Assembly (NCBI GenBank): GCA_036272595.1
Contig: DATAYM010000083.1
Coordinates: 15,051-79,050 of the forward strand
Direction of reading: 5' to 3'
Length of the DNA: 64,000 bases
Source of the DNA: Poindextera sp036272595
Lineage (GTDB): Bacteria; Pseudomonadota; Alphaproteobacteria; Caulobacterales; Caulobacteraceae
This document shows, piece by piece, positions 45,014-53,772 of the stretch; position 1 is the first letter of the stretch, and the number at the start of each line of letters is the position of its first letter. The notes under the pieces are model-generated. The model searched no databases. It saw only the letters and a program-made list of their open reading frames with translations, and was not told where the DNA came from. The position numbers and the translations under genes are program-made.

Positions 45014-46879
45014 CTGATCGCTCTCATCGCGGCCGCGGCGGTTCTCGCGCCGGCCTTTGAAATCCCCAGCCTGCCGCCGATCCGGCGGGACCCGCAGATC
45101 ACCTATGTCGACCGATCCGGCGCCGTGCTCGGCGTGCGCGGCGGCAGGTACGCGCCGCCGGTGGACCTGGCCAGGCTGCCGGCCTACGTGCCGGCCGCCT
45201 TCGTCGCCATCGAGGACCGGCGCTTCTATTCGCACCCCGGGTTCGACGCCATGGGCATGGCCCGCGCCCTGGTCACCGACCTGGGACAGGGCCGCGCCGC
45301 GCAGGGCGCCTCGACCATCACCCAGCAGCTGGCGCGCAACCTCTTCCTCACCTCCGACCGCACGGTGCAGCGCAAGGGGATCGAGCTGGTCTACGCCGTC
45401 GAGCTGGAGCAGAAATACACCAAGCAGCAGATCCTCGGCCTCTATCTCAGCCGGGTCTATTTCGGCGAAGGCGCCTATGGGATCGAGGCGGCGTCGCAGC
45501 GTTATTTCGACAAGCCGGCCGCGCGCCTGACCGTCCGCGAGGCGGCCATGCTGGCGGCGCTGATGAAGTCGCCGACCGACTACAACCCGATAGAGCATCC
45601 GGACCAGTCGGCCGAGCGCACCAACCTGGTGCTCGACGCCATGGTCGAGACCGGGGCGATCACCGCCGCCCAGCGGGCCAGGGCCGCGGCGCAGACGCCC
45701 AGGGTCCGGAAGCTGCCGGCCAACGGGCCGGCGCAGTATTTCGTCGACTGGCTGCAGCCCTGGACCGAGGCGCAGCTGCGCGGCGCGCACCAGGACGTGG
45801 TGGTCGAGACCACCCTGGACCTGCCGACCGAGGAAGCCGCCGGCGAGGCGGCCAGCGCCACGGCGGCGCGTTTCGCCCGCGCCGGGGTCAGCCAGGCGGC
45901 GCTGGTGGCGCTGGACGGCCAGGGCCGCATCCGCGCCATGGTCGGCGGCGTCGACTATGACGCCAGCCCCTACAACCGCGCCGTCGACGCCCATCGCCAG
46001 GCCGGCTCGTCTTGGAAGCCGTTTGTCTACCTGGCGGCGATGGAGGCCGGGCTGACGCCGGACACCACGGCGGTCGACGAACCGGTGACCATCGCAAACT
46101 GGTCGCCGCGCGACTTCGAGGCCAACTATCTGGGCCAGATCACCCTGCAGACGGCGCTGGCCCAGTCCATCAACACGGTGGCCGCCAAGCTGGCCGACCA
46201 GGTCGGCCGCCCGGTGGTGGCCGCCGACGCCCGGCGGCTGGGCATCCTCACCCCCATCAACACCGACCCGGCCATGGCGCTGGGCACCAGCCTGGTTACG
46301 CCGCTGGAGATGGCCACCGCCTATGACGCCTTCGCCAACGGCGGCAATCGCATCGGCGCCTATGGGGTGGAGCGCATCCGCATCGCCGGCGGTCCGACGA
46401 TCTATCGCGCCCCGCCGCCGCCGATGATCCCGGCCATCGCCAATCCGGCGTTGAGCGAGCTCGACCAGATGCTGCGCGCGGTGGTCGCCTCGGGCACCGG
46501 GGTGCATGCGGCCATCCCTGGCTATGACATCGCCGGCAAGACCGGCACCACGTCCGACTACAAGGACGCCTGGTTCTGCGGCTTCACGGGCGGCCTGACC
46601 ACGGTGGTCTGGATGGGCCGCGACGACAACGCGCCCATGCGCGGCGTCACCGGCGGCTCGGCCCCGGCGGCGTTCTGGCGTGCGTTCATGGTCAGGGCGC
46701 TGCATCGCCTGCCGGTGAGCGCCATCCCGGCGGGACCGGCCGCGCCGCCGCCGGTGGTCCCCACGCCGGTCGCCAACGCGCCGGTCGGCCCCGCCCCGCT
46801 CGGCCCGCCGCCGATGGGGCCGCCGCAGTCCTCCTCCCCGGAAGACATGGGCTTCAGCCCTCCGGCCGAACCGGACTAA
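45014..46879 (+). CDS. Class A penicillin-binding protein (PBP1A-like), CTG start likely
   Basis: The 621-residue protein has a membrane anchor (LIALIAAAAVLAPAFE), then the GT51 transglycosylase: AIEDRRFYSHPGFD (catalytic Glu), GASTITQQLARNLF and RKGIELVYAVELEQKYTKQQ. The transpeptidase has SSWK (active Ser), SIN and GKTGTT. A Pro-rich tail ends it. The frame is open back to 45011 but holds no ATG/GTG/TTG before GTG 45125, which would remove the anchor. CTG 45014 follows GGAG by 8 nt and gives the full N-terminus. It builds peptidoglycan in the periplasm. Confidence 0.9.
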   Translation: MIALIAAAAVLAPAFEIPSLPPIRRDPQITYVDRSGAVLGVRGGRYAPPVDLARLPAYVPAAFVAIEDRRFYSHPGFDAMGMARALVTDLGQGRAAQGASTITQQLARNLFLTSDRTVQRKGIELVYAVELEQKYTKQQILGLYLSRVYFGEGAYGIEAASQRYFDKPAARLTVREAAMLAALMKSPTDYNPIEHPDQSAERTNLVLDAMVETGAITAAQRARAAAQTPRVRKLPANGPAQYFVDWLQPWTEAQLRGAHQDVVVETTLDLPTEEAAGEAASATAARFARAGVSQAALVALDGQGRIRAMVGGVDYDASPYNRAVDAHRQAGSSWKPFVYLAAMEAGLTPDTTAVDEPVTIANWSPRDFEANYLGQITLQTALAQSINTVAAKLADQVGRPVVAADARRLGILTPINTDPAMALGTSLVTPLEMATAYDAFANGGNRIGAYGVERIRIAGGPTIYRAPPPPMIPAIANPALSELDQMLRAVVASGTGVHAAIPGYDIAGKTGTTSDYKDAWFCGFTGGLTTVVWMGRDDNAPMRGVTGGSAPAAFWRAFMVRALHRLPVSAIPAGPAAPPPVVPTPVANAPVGPAPLGPPPMGPPQSSSPEDMGFSPPAEPD

Positions 46880-46893
46880 ACGTCGCTCTTTTC

Positions 46894-46935
46894 CCGTCAT
46901 GGCCCAGCTTGTCCGGGCCACCCATGATCACCGTC
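46894..46935. repeat. Interspersed palindromic repeat, partial copy B
   Basis: CCGTCATGGCCCAGC, continuing to GGGCCACCCATGATCACCGTC, matches the left half of the copy at 53040 with a few changes. Only this half is present. It lies between PBP1A and the YaiI-type gene. Confidence 0.65.
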
Positions 46936-46980
46936 GTCCATCATCGGGCAGGTCTGTTGCAGCGTGCTAAACCCGGCCCC

Positions 46981-47430
46981 ATGACCACCCTCTATATCGA
47001 CGCCGACGCCTGCCCGGTTAAGGACGAGGTCTATCGGGTGGCGGACCGCTATGGCCTCTCGGTATTCGTCGTCTCGAACAGCTGGATCCGCGTGCCGCCC
47101 GGCCCGCGCGTCACCTCGGTGGTGGTCGAGGACGGGCCGGACGTGGCGGACGACTGGATCGCCGAGCGGGCGGCCAGGGGCGACATCGTCGTCACCGCCG
47201 ACATCCCGCTGGCCGACCGGGCGCTGAAGGCGGGCGCCCAGGCGATCCATCCGGCGGGGCGGGTGTTCACCGCCGACTCGATCGGCGCGGCCCTGGCCTC
47301 GCGCAGCATCGGCGAGCACCTGCGCTCGATGGGCGAGATCACCGGCGGGCCGAAGCCGTTCGCGCCGGCCGACCGCTCGCGCTTCCTGCAGGCGCTGGAT
47401 ACGGCCGTAGTGCGGGCGCGCAAGGTCTGA
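46981..47430 (+). CDS. YaiI/YqxD family protein (DUF188)
   Basis: The 149-residue protein starts MTTLYIDADACPVKDEVYRV, the family signature, with DIVVTADIPLADRALKAGAQ and FTADSIGAALASR. The fold is PIN-like with clustered aspartates. No function is proven for the family. The start is at ATG 46981; the reading frame open upstream belongs to the repeat. Confidence 0.92.
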   Translation: MTTLYIDADACPVKDEVYRVADRYGLSVFVVSNSWIRVPPGPRVTSVVVEDGPDVADDWIAERAARGDIVVTADIPLADRALKAGAQAIHPAGRVFTADSIGAALASRSIGEHLRSMGEITGGPKPFAPADRSRFLQALDTAVVRARKV

Positions 47431-47550
47431 AATTTCCAAGTCCGCTTGCGCCAAGGCCGAGCTGTCGCGTATCCAGCCTCCCGCGCCGGGCGCGGCGTGC
47501 AACGCGCCGCCCCAAAGCCCGGCGCCGGCGAACCCTCAAAGGATGATGGC

Positions 47551-48567
47551 GTGCAGACTAAGCGGCTAGGCAAGAGCGCGATCGCGGTATCGAAGATCTG
47601 CATGGGGACGATGACCTTCGGCTCCCAGGCCGACGAGGCGACCGCGTTCCGCATCCTCGACAAGGCGCTGGACGCTGGGATCAACTTCTTCGACACGGCT
47701 GAGAACTATCCGGTGCCGCCGCGCGAGGAATGGGCCGGCCGCACCGAGGAGATCGTCGGGCGCTGGCTGAAGACCAGGCGCCGCGACGCGGTGATCCTGG
47801 CCACCAAGGTCTCCGGGCCGAGCCACGGCTGGCTGAAAAGCTCCCAGCGCGCCGGCATGACCGCGCTCGACCGCCACAATGTGGTCCGCGCCATCGAGGC
47901 CAGCCTCACCCGTCTGGGTACGGACTATATCGATCTCTACCAGACCCACTGGCCCGATCACGGCGCGCGCTACGAGGAGGCGCTGGGCGCGCTGGACGAC
48001 CTGGTCCGCGAGGGCAAGGTGCGCATCATCGGCTGCAGCAACGAAACCAGCTGGGGACTGATGAACAGCCTGGCCGTCTCCGACCGCGAAGGCTTCGCCC
48101 GCTACGACACCATCCAGAACAACTACAGCCTGAACAATCGCCGCTTCGAGGACGAGCTGGCCCAGGTCTGCCGCCAGGAGGGCGTCAGCTTGATCCCCTA
48201 CTCGCCGCTGGCGGGCGGGGTGCTGTCGGGCAAGTACAACGGCGGCCAGACGCCGGACGGCGCGCGCTTCTCCAACTACATCAAGCTGGGCGGCCGCCAG
48301 GCGGTGATGGCCCAGCGCTTCGTCAACGAAAAGACCCTGGCCTCGACCGAGCGCTTCGCGGCCATCGCCGCCGAGGCGGGCATGTCGGTGGTGACCCTGG
48401 CGACGGCCTGGAGCAAGCAGCCGGACTTCGTCGCCTCGACCATCGTCGGCGCGACCGGCGAGGACCAGCTCGACGACATCCTGGCCGCCGCCGACCTGAC
48501 GCTGGACGCCGAGGTCCTGAAGAAGATCGACGCGGTGTCGAAGGAAATCCTCTACCCGATGGGCTGA
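47551..48567 (+). CDS. Aldo/keto reductase
   Basis: The 338-residue protein starts with GTG after AAAGGA. It shows the AKR signatures MGTMTFGSQADEATAF, GINFFDTAENY (catalytic Tyr), VILATKVSG (Lys), YQTHWPD (His) and IPYSPLAGGVLSGKYNGGQ. It is an NADPH-dependent reductase of the Tas/YajO type. The cytosolic substrate is unknown. Confidence 0.93.
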   Translation: MQTKRLGKSAIAVSKICMGTMTFGSQADEATAFRILDKALDAGINFFDTAENYPVPPREEWAGRTEEIVGRWLKTRRRDAVILATKVSGPSHGWLKSSQRAGMTALDRHNVVRAIEASLTRLGTDYIDLYQTHWPDHGARYEEALGALDDLVREGKVRIIGCSNETSWGLMNSLAVSDREGFARYDTIQNNYSLNNRRFEDELAQVCRQEGVSLIPYSPLAGGVLSGKYNGGQTPDGARFSNYIKLGGRQAVMAQRFVNEKTLASTERFAAIAAEAGMSVVTLATAWSKQPDFVASTIVGATGEDQLDDILAAADLTLDAEVLKKIDAVSKEILYPMG

Positions 48568-48582
48568 GCGGGGACGGCCGGG

Positions 48583-49089
48583 TCAGCCGGCCGCGGCCAG
48601 CCGCTCGGAATATTCACCGGGATCGCCGACCCGCTTGCGGGTGACCTGGCCGAGGCCGTCGAGGATGGACTGGCGCTGCGGGCCGGACATGGCCGCGCCG
48701 GCGATGCGCAGCAGCTTCAGCGCCTCGATGTGCACGTCGATGGCGTCCCAGGCGCGGATGTCGAGCTCGTGGCTGAGGTCGACCAAGCTGCAGAAGCAGC
48801 GGGCGGCGTCGTCCAGGCTGCTGCCGGGCAGGAACAGCGCCATGTCGATGATGCTGGAGCTCAGCCGGTAGAGGTCCTCGAACGGTTCGCCGGCGCGGCC
48901 GGCCGCGTGCGGGCCGTAGCGGGCCTCGATTTCCGCGATCGCGGCGTCGAGGGCGGCCAGCGCCGGCCCGCGCAGGGTGTCGAGGGCTGAATCGGCCTGC
49001 TTCAGCGCCTGGTTGGCCGAGATCCCGCCCGGCTGGAAGGCCAGCGTCGCCAGCCGGCTCTTGACCTTGAATTTGCGCACCTTGCTCAC
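48583..49089 (-). CDS. Helical hypothetical protein coupled to a response regulator
   Basis: The 168-residue protein starts with GTG overlapping the stop of the response regulator (GTGA). It is alpha-helical, starts VSKVRKFKVKSRLATLAFQP and has FEDLYRLSSSIIDMALFLPG and SHELDIRAWDAIDVHIEALK. I do not recognise a named family. The tight overlap suggests it works with the receiver protein, possibly as an output or phosphotransfer partner, although no conserved His box is evident. Confidence 0.75.
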   Translation of the reverse strand: MSKVRKFKVKSRLATLAFQPGGISANQALKQADSALDTLRGPALAALDAAIAEIEARYGPHAAGRAGEPFEDLYRLSSSIIDMALFLPGSSLDDAARCFCSLVDLSHELDIRAWDAIDVHIEALKLLRIAGAAMSGPQRQSILDGLGQVTRKRVGDPGEYSERLAAAG

Positions 49090-49676
49090 AGGGCGACCTT
49101 CGGGGCTTGAATGGGAGAGATCAGATCGTCGTCCTCGTCTTCGGCCGCCGCATCCAGGTCCTCGGCGCGTCGTCCGCGCATGCCGGCGGGCGGGCCCTCG
49201 GTCTTGAACCGGCGGTCGAGCCCGCAATAGGTGTCGGATTCGATGAACATCCGGTTTTCGCGGCCGACCCAGAAGATGCGCTCCAGGATGACCTTGGGAG
49301 TGATCGGCTTGGCGATGATGAAGTGGGCGCCGCAGTCGCGCGCCCGGGCGACCTGGGAGATGCGGGTATGGCCGGTGATGATGATCGCCGGAATGAACCG
49401 ATTGGCCTCGATGGCGTGGCGGCGCAGCCATTCGATGAAGTCGTAGCCGCTTTCGTCGGCCATGTTGGAATCGGTCAGGATGAAGTCGACGACCCGCTCG
49501 GCCAGCACCGTGCGCGCCTGGCCGGCGGTATGGCAGCGGGTGATGCTGCGCGCCCCGAAACCGCCGATCACCTGGGACATGATGTCCAGGAAGAAGGGGT
49601 TGGGATCGATCAGCAGGAACTCGATCTTTTCCAGGTTGATCTTGTCGCTGGCGAGAACGGAGCCGTAGCCGGCCAT
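49086..49676 (-). CDS. Response regulator receiver protein without output domain
   Basis: The 196-residue protein has a receiver domain at residues 10-135. The phospho-acceptor Asp is in FILTDSNM, the Thr in IIITGHT and the Lys in IIAKPITP. The usual acidic pair is reduced: LLIDPNPF has one Asp followed by Pro. A short segment (GLDRRFKTEGPPAGMRGRRA) and an acidic tail complete it; no DNA-binding domain. It is coupled to the next gene. The 204-bp upstream gap has an AT-rich stretch with direct GTTA repeats near 49800. Confidence 0.88.
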   Translation of the reverse strand: MAGYGSVLASDKINLEKIEFLLIDPNPFFLDIMSQVIGGFGARSITRCHTAGQARTVLAERVVDFILTDSNMADESGYDFIEWLRRHAIEANRFIPAIIITGHTRISQVARARDCGAHFIIAKPITPKVILERIFWVGRENRMFIESDTYCGLDRRFKTEGPPAGMRGRRAEDLDAAAEDEDDDLISPIQAPKVAL

Positions 49677-49880
49677 GGCTTATCCTCGATTCGGATCCGC
49701 TGGCGGGCCGGCGAGGCGCGTGGCGGCGGCGGTGGCGAACCAGGCCGCGACGATGAAGTGTTGGGCAGCCGACATGATCTCACCCCGTACGGCACAGCTA
49801 ACGAATTGTGATTAACGAAGCCTTGGCGGGGCCTGGGGCGGACCGCCGCAGGTCGCTGGACGCTACGCATTTTGGGGACC

Positions 49881-50705
49881 TTAGCCGGTCCAGGCGGCGA
49901 CGCGCTTTTCCATCCAGGCCTTGACGCCCTCGCCATAGTCGGGTTGGCGGATCATGTCCTCGAGCAGGCGCTCGGCTTCGGTGACCGCGGCCGCCGCGTC
50001 GCGGTGCAGGTCGCGGTAGATCTGGTGCTTGGTCGCGCGGGCCGAACCGGGCGCGACGTTGTCCGCGAGCGTGCGCGCATAGGCGGTGACGTGGCCGATC
50101 AACGCATCGGCCGGCAGCACCTTGTTCAAAAAGCCCATGGCGTAGGCCTCTTCGGCGGTGAAGACGCGGCTGGAGAGCAAGACGTCATTGGCGTGGGTCA
50201 GGCCCATGATCCGCGGCAGCACCCAGGAAAGGCCGAACTCCGCCGGAAAATTGTAGCGGCCATGGGCGGTGGTGAACTTGGCCCCGGCCACGGCGAAGCG
50301 CAGGTCGGCGAAGGCGGCCAGCACCAGGCCGACGCCGGCCGCCGCGCCGTTGATGGCGGCGATCACCGGTTTGCCGACGCCGAAATGGTAGGCGAAGCTG
50401 GCGTCGAAATGCGGATCGACGCCGAAGCCCGGGCGGGCGATGTCGTCGTCGGTCCCGGCGTCGTAGCGGCCCTTTTCCGCGTGCCCCTCCAGCGCCCCCA
50501 GGTCGGCGCCGGCGCAGAAGGCGTTCCCCTCCGGATCGCCGGTGACGACGATGACGCGAACCTGCGGGTCCTGGTCGGCCTCAAGCAGGCTCCAGCGGTA
50601 TTCGGTGTGCATGCGCCCGGTCCAGGCGTTGCGCCGCTTCGGCCGCGCCAGGGTGATGGTGGCGATCCGATCGACGACCTCGTACCGCGTCGCCTTCAAG
50701 TCCAT
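49881..50705 (-). CDS. Enoyl-CoA hydratase/isomerase (crotonase) family protein
   Basis: The 274-residue protein has the crotonase fold: GNAFCAGADLGALEG (oxyanion hole), KPVIAAINGAAAGVGLVLAA (second oxyanion Gly), FPAEFGLSWVLPRIMG with a Glu at one catalytic position. The second usual Glu is replaced within the same loop. It acts on CoA thioesters, with cytosolic location. It is divergent from the cupin gene. Confidence 0.92.
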   Translation of the reverse strand: MDLKATRYEVVDRIATITLARPKRRNAWTGRMHTEYRWSLLEADQDPQVRVIVVTGDPEGNAFCAGADLGALEGHAEKGRYDAGTDDDIARPGFGVDPHFDASFAYHFGVGKPVIAAINGAAAGVGLVLAAFADLRFAVAGAKFTTAHGRYNFPAEFGLSWVLPRIMGLTHANDVLLSSRVFTAEEAYAMGFLNKVLPADALIGHVTAYARTLADNVAPGSARATKHQIYRDLHRDAAAAVTEAERLLEDMIRQPDYGEGVKAWMEKRVAAWTG

Positions 50706-50807
50706 GGCCGCCTCCGGTGCAAAACTCCCCGGGCCATCTGTTGCGTCCGGCCGCGGCTCCGCAAGTGGAAGTTTGGCCGCCGCGCGCGCCGCGCTATGCT
50801 CCGGCCG

Positions 50808-51281
50808 ATGAGCGAGCACGATCACCACGATGACTGGAAGCATTCCGGCGTGCGGGTCGTTCCCGCCGGCCAACTCGACCCCAACACCGCCCAGACCCCG
50901 GGCATGAACCGCGCCGCGGCGATCAATTTCGCCCGGGTCGGCGCCGAGAAGCTCTGGGCCGGCACGGTGACCATCCACGCCGGGGCCAAGACCGGCGCGC
51001 ACCACCACGGCGAACTGGAAAGCGTCATCTATGTGCTGAAGGGCCGGGCGAGGATGCGCTGGGGCGAGGCGCTGGAGTTCGTCGCCGAGGCCGGGCCGGG
51101 CGACTTCATCTATGTGCCGCCCTTCGTGCCGCACCAGGAGATCAACGCCTCCGACAACCAGCCGCTGGAGTGCGTGCTGGTGCGCAGCGGCGGCGAGGCG
51201 GTGGTGGTCAATCTCGACATAGCCCCGGCCGAACAGCCCCAGGCGGTGGCCTGGATCGACTCCATCCACAAGGCGCCCTGA
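50808..51281 (+). CDS. Cupin domain protein
   Basis: The 157-residue protein has a His-rich start (MSEHDHHDDWKHSGVRVVPA) and the cupin motifs GAKTGAHHHGELESVIYVLK and PGDFIYVPPFVPHQEINASD, which supply three His and one Glu for a metal. A small metal-dependent enzyme or sensor is expected. Three base pairs separate it from the next gene. Confidence 0.92.
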   Translation: MSEHDHHDDWKHSGVRVVPAGQLDPNTAQTPGMNRAAAINFARVGAEKLWAGTVTIHAGAKTGAHHHGELESVIYVLKGRARMRWGEALEFVAEAGPGDFIYVPPFVPHQEINASDNQPLECVLVRSGGEAVVVNLDIAPAEQPQAVAWIDSIHKAP

Positions 51282-51284
51282 CCC

Positions 51285-51707
51285 ATGGCCAACTCCCTTC
51301 GCCGCCTCATCGACCTGCCCGGCGTCGACGACCTCGAATACAAGGCGCTGATGAAGCCGGCCTATGCCCGGCCGGAGGGCCGCGCCGAGTTTCCCGAGAT
51401 CGACGCGGTGTCGATGAACCTGTTCGGCATCACCGCCGACCAGGCCGACGAGGTGGAGCGCCCGGCCGGCTGGGACGGCATCGACACGCAATCGGTCCCG
51501 CAACAGGTCGAAGCCTTCGAGGCCGCCGGCTGGGACATGACCGACGCCAAGCGCCGGCCCCTGCGCATGTTCAATCAGTTCAACGTGCAGCTCTGGCTGG
51601 CCCTGCGCGGCGTCGCCGGCCAGCTTCCCTTCGTGCCCGAGGACGACAAGCCGGAAGGCTGGGTCACCGCCCTCGAGCGCGACGCGGCGCGGTTCAGGAA
51701 GCGCTGA
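51285..51707 (+). CDS. Hypothetical protein downstream of cupin gene
   Basis: The 140-residue protein (MANSLRRLIDLPGVDDLEYK) is soluble, acidic and tryptophan-containing with no signal or membrane segment. A conserved-looking stretch is RRPLRMFNQFNVQLWLALRG. I do not recognise its family. It follows the cupin by 3 bp and is probably in that operon. Confidence 0.7.
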   Translation: MANSLRRLIDLPGVDDLEYKALMKPAYARPEGRAEFPEIDAVSMNLFGITADQADEVERPAGWDGIDTQSVPQQVEAFEAAGWDMTDAKRRPLRMFNQFNVQLWLALRGVAGQLPFVPEDDKPEGWVTALERDAARFRKR

Positions 51708-51807
51708 GGCGGCCGCCCGGAACCATAGTTGGGTGGGATTTGACCTCCGGTCCGGACCGGCCTAGCCTGACGCTATCGTCCGAAAAGCCGGAAAGGAGGG
51801 TTACGCC

Positions 51808-51852
51808 ATGACTGATCTTGTTCGCGCCGCCCTCCGAGGCGTCGCCGGCTAG
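51808..51852 (+). CDS. Possible 14-residue leader peptide upstream of rsgA
   Basis: The tiny frame encodes MTDLVRAALRGVAG and follows an almost perfect ribosome site AAAGGAGG. It ends 63 bp before the TTG start of rsgA. It may be a leader peptide controlling rsgA, or the site may be chance. No protein-level evidence is available. Confidence 0.4.
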   Translation: MTDLVRAALRGVAG

Positions 51853-51915
51853 GGGCCTGCGCGGTCCTGAAAGGTCGGCGGCGAAACGCCAATCCGACCT
51901 TCAAGGACCACGCCA

Positions 51916-52983
51916 TTGATCGAACAATACGGCTGGAGCGATGCGCTCTGCCAGGACTTCGCGCCGCACGCGGCGCAAGGGCGCGCGCCCGGGCGGGTCA
52001 CCGTCCAGCAGCGCGGCCTCTACATCGTCGCCACCGATTTCGGCGACCTCAACGCCCAGCTTTCCGGGCGCCTCATGCACGAGGCGGAGGAGGCCGGGCA
52101 TCCCGCCGTCGGCGACTGGGTCGCGGTGGCGCCGCGCCCTGACGAAGGCGCGGCGACCATCCACGCCGTGCTGCCGCGCCGCACCGCCTTCCTGCGCAAG
52201 GCAGCGTATACGGTGCAGGACGTGCAGGTGGTGGCGGCCAATGTCGACCTGGCCTTCCTGGCCGCCTCGATGAACGCCGACTTCAACCCCCGGCGGCTGG
52301 AGCGTTACCTGGCCAGCGCCTGGCAGAGCGGCGCGCGCCCGGTGGTGGTGCTGACCAAGGCCGACCTCTGCGACGACGCCGAAGCCATGGTCGCCGCCGC
52401 CGAGGCCGTGGCGATCGGTGCGCCGGTGCTGGCGGTCTCGGCCATGACCGGCGATGGGATGGACGGCTTGGCCGCGCATCTGCGGCCGGGCGAGACCTGC
52501 GTGCTGGTCGGCTCGTCCGGGGTGGGCAAGTCCACCCTGGTCAACGCCCTGGCCGGCGCGGTGCTGATGGATACCGGCGGCATCCGCGAGGACGACGCGC
52601 GCGGGCGCCACACAACCACCCACCGGGAGCTGGTCCTGCTGCCGGGCGGCGCGCTGATCCTCGACACGCCGGGCATGCGCGAGCTTGGCCTGATGGACGC
52701 CGGCGACGGCCTGGAGGCGACCTTCGAGGATATCGAGGCCCTGGCCCGCGACTGCCGCTTCAACGACTGCGGCCACCGCAACGAGCCCGGCTGCGCCGTG
52801 CGCGAGGCGCTGGAGGCCGGCGTGCTCGACGAGGCGCGCTGGCGTGGTTTCCAGAAGCTGCAACGCGAGCTCAGCTTCCTCGAGCTGAAGGAGGACCGCC
52901 TCGCCCGCGAAGCCAACCGCAAACGCTGGGTCGCCGTCACCAAGGCCAACCGCGCCAGAGCCAAGAGCCGTGGTGATTGGTGA
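51916..52983 (+). CDS. rsgA: Ribosome small subunit-dependent GTPase A
   Basis: The 355-residue protein starts with TTG after AAGGA. It has an OB-fold and a circularly permuted GTPase: TKADL (G4), SAMTGDGMD, GSSGVGKSTL (G1), ILDTPGMREL (G3). A zinc knuckle CRFNDCGHRNEPGC follows. RsgA releases assembly factors from the 30S subunit. The possible leader at 51808 may regulate it. Confidence 0.95.
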   Translation: MIEQYGWSDALCQDFAPHAAQGRAPGRVTVQQRGLYIVATDFGDLNAQLSGRLMHEAEEAGHPAVGDWVAVAPRPDEGAATIHAVLPRRTAFLRKAAYTVQDVQVVAANVDLAFLAASMNADFNPRRLERYLASAWQSGARPVVVLTKADLCDDAEAMVAAAEAVAIGAPVLAVSAMTGDGMDGLAAHLRPGETCVLVGSSGVGKSTLVNALAGAVLMDTGGIREDDARGRHTTTHRELVLLPGGALILDTPGMRELGLMDAGDGLEATFEDIEALARDCRFNDCGHRNEPGCAVREALEAGVLDEARWRGFQKLQRELSFLELKEDRLAREANRKRWVAVTKANRARAKSRGDW

Positions 52984-53039
52984 CCGCGTTTCAGCCGCAA
53001 CCGCCGCCGCGCGGGAGCCCCGCGGCGCGCTCCTATTCT

Positions 53040-53144
53040 CCGTCATGGCCCGACTTGGTCGGGCCACCCATGATCACCGTCTAAGATCAGTGTCTATGGG
53101 TCCCCCGCATTCCGCCGCTTCGCGGCTACAGCGGGGGATGACGG
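53040..53144. repeat. Interspersed palindromic repeat, copy C (complete)
   Basis: The 105-bp copy begins CCGTCATGGCCCGACTTGG and ends GGGGGATGACGG. Its two halves each form a hairpin (GGCCCGAC/GTCGGGCC and CCCCCGC/GCGGGGG). Related copies are at 37551 (inverted) and 46894 (half). It lies in the convergent rsgA-ferritin gap. Confidence 0.78.
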
Positions 53145-53183
53145 CTTAAGGATCGGTGGCTCGGACGTACGATTTGCCGCGCC

Positions 53184-53729
53184 CTACTTGCCGCCGCCGT
53201 GCAGGTTCAGCAGGTCCAGCATGTCGCTGGCGTGCTCTTCCTCGACCGCCAGGATGGATTCGATCATCGTCCGCGTGCTCGGGTCGTTGTCGCCGAAATA
53301 GCGGATCAGTTCGCGGTAGTGGTCGACGGCGATGCGCTCGGCGATCAGGTTCTCGCGGATCATCGCCACCAGGTCCTTGCCGGTCTGGTATTCCGACGCC
53401 GAGCGGCCGGTCAGGGTCTCGGGGTTGAAGTCTGGCTCGCCGCCGAGCTGGTTGATGCGCTCGGCCACCGACATGGCGTGTTCCTGTTCCTCCTTGGCGT
53501 GGGTGGCGAACTCCGCCTTGACGCCTTCGCTGGCCAGGCCGCTGGCCATGATCGAGTGCTGGGTATAGCGCAGCACGCAGACCAGTTCGGTGGCCAGCAC
53601 CGCCTGCAGGATCTCGATGGTCTTCTTGGCGTCGCCGACATAGCTGTCGTTGACCGGCCCGTCGGCGATGTTCTGGCGTGCGCGATCGCGCAGGGTCTTG
53701 ACGTCGCTCAGGAAGGGGGTGTCGCTCAC
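53184..53729 (-). CDS. Ferritin-like (bacterioferritin/Dps-type) protein
   Basis: The 181-residue protein starts with GTG. It has a four-helix bundle with metal ligands in LATELVCVLRYTQHSIMASG, HAKEEQEHAMSVAERI and EEEHASDMLDLL. It resembles the bacterioferritin-like group that stores iron or protects DNA. The haem Met is not obvious. It neighbours superoxide dismutase, which fits oxidative defence. Confidence 0.88.
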   Translation of the reverse strand: MSDTPFLSDVKTLRDRARQNIADGPVNDSYVGDAKKTIEILQAVLATELVCVLRYTQHSIMASGLASEGVKAEFATHAKEEQEHAMSVAERINQLGGEPDFNPETLTGRSASEYQTGKDLVAMIRENLIAERIAVDHYRELIRYFGDNDPSTRTMIESILAVEEEHASDMLDLLNLHGGGK

Positions 53730-53772
53730 GGGTGGCTCCGATGCTCGGTTGAATGGTCCTTGGGCGCGCCGG

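Noticed and set aside
44276..46921. 881-residue minus-strand open frame
   Set aside because: Antisense to the TetR and PBP1A genes; composition is that of a shadow frame.
49790..49830. CtrA binding site upstream of the response regulator
   Set aside because: Direct GTTA repeats are 14 bp apart, not the TTAA-N7-TTAA spacing that CtrA needs.
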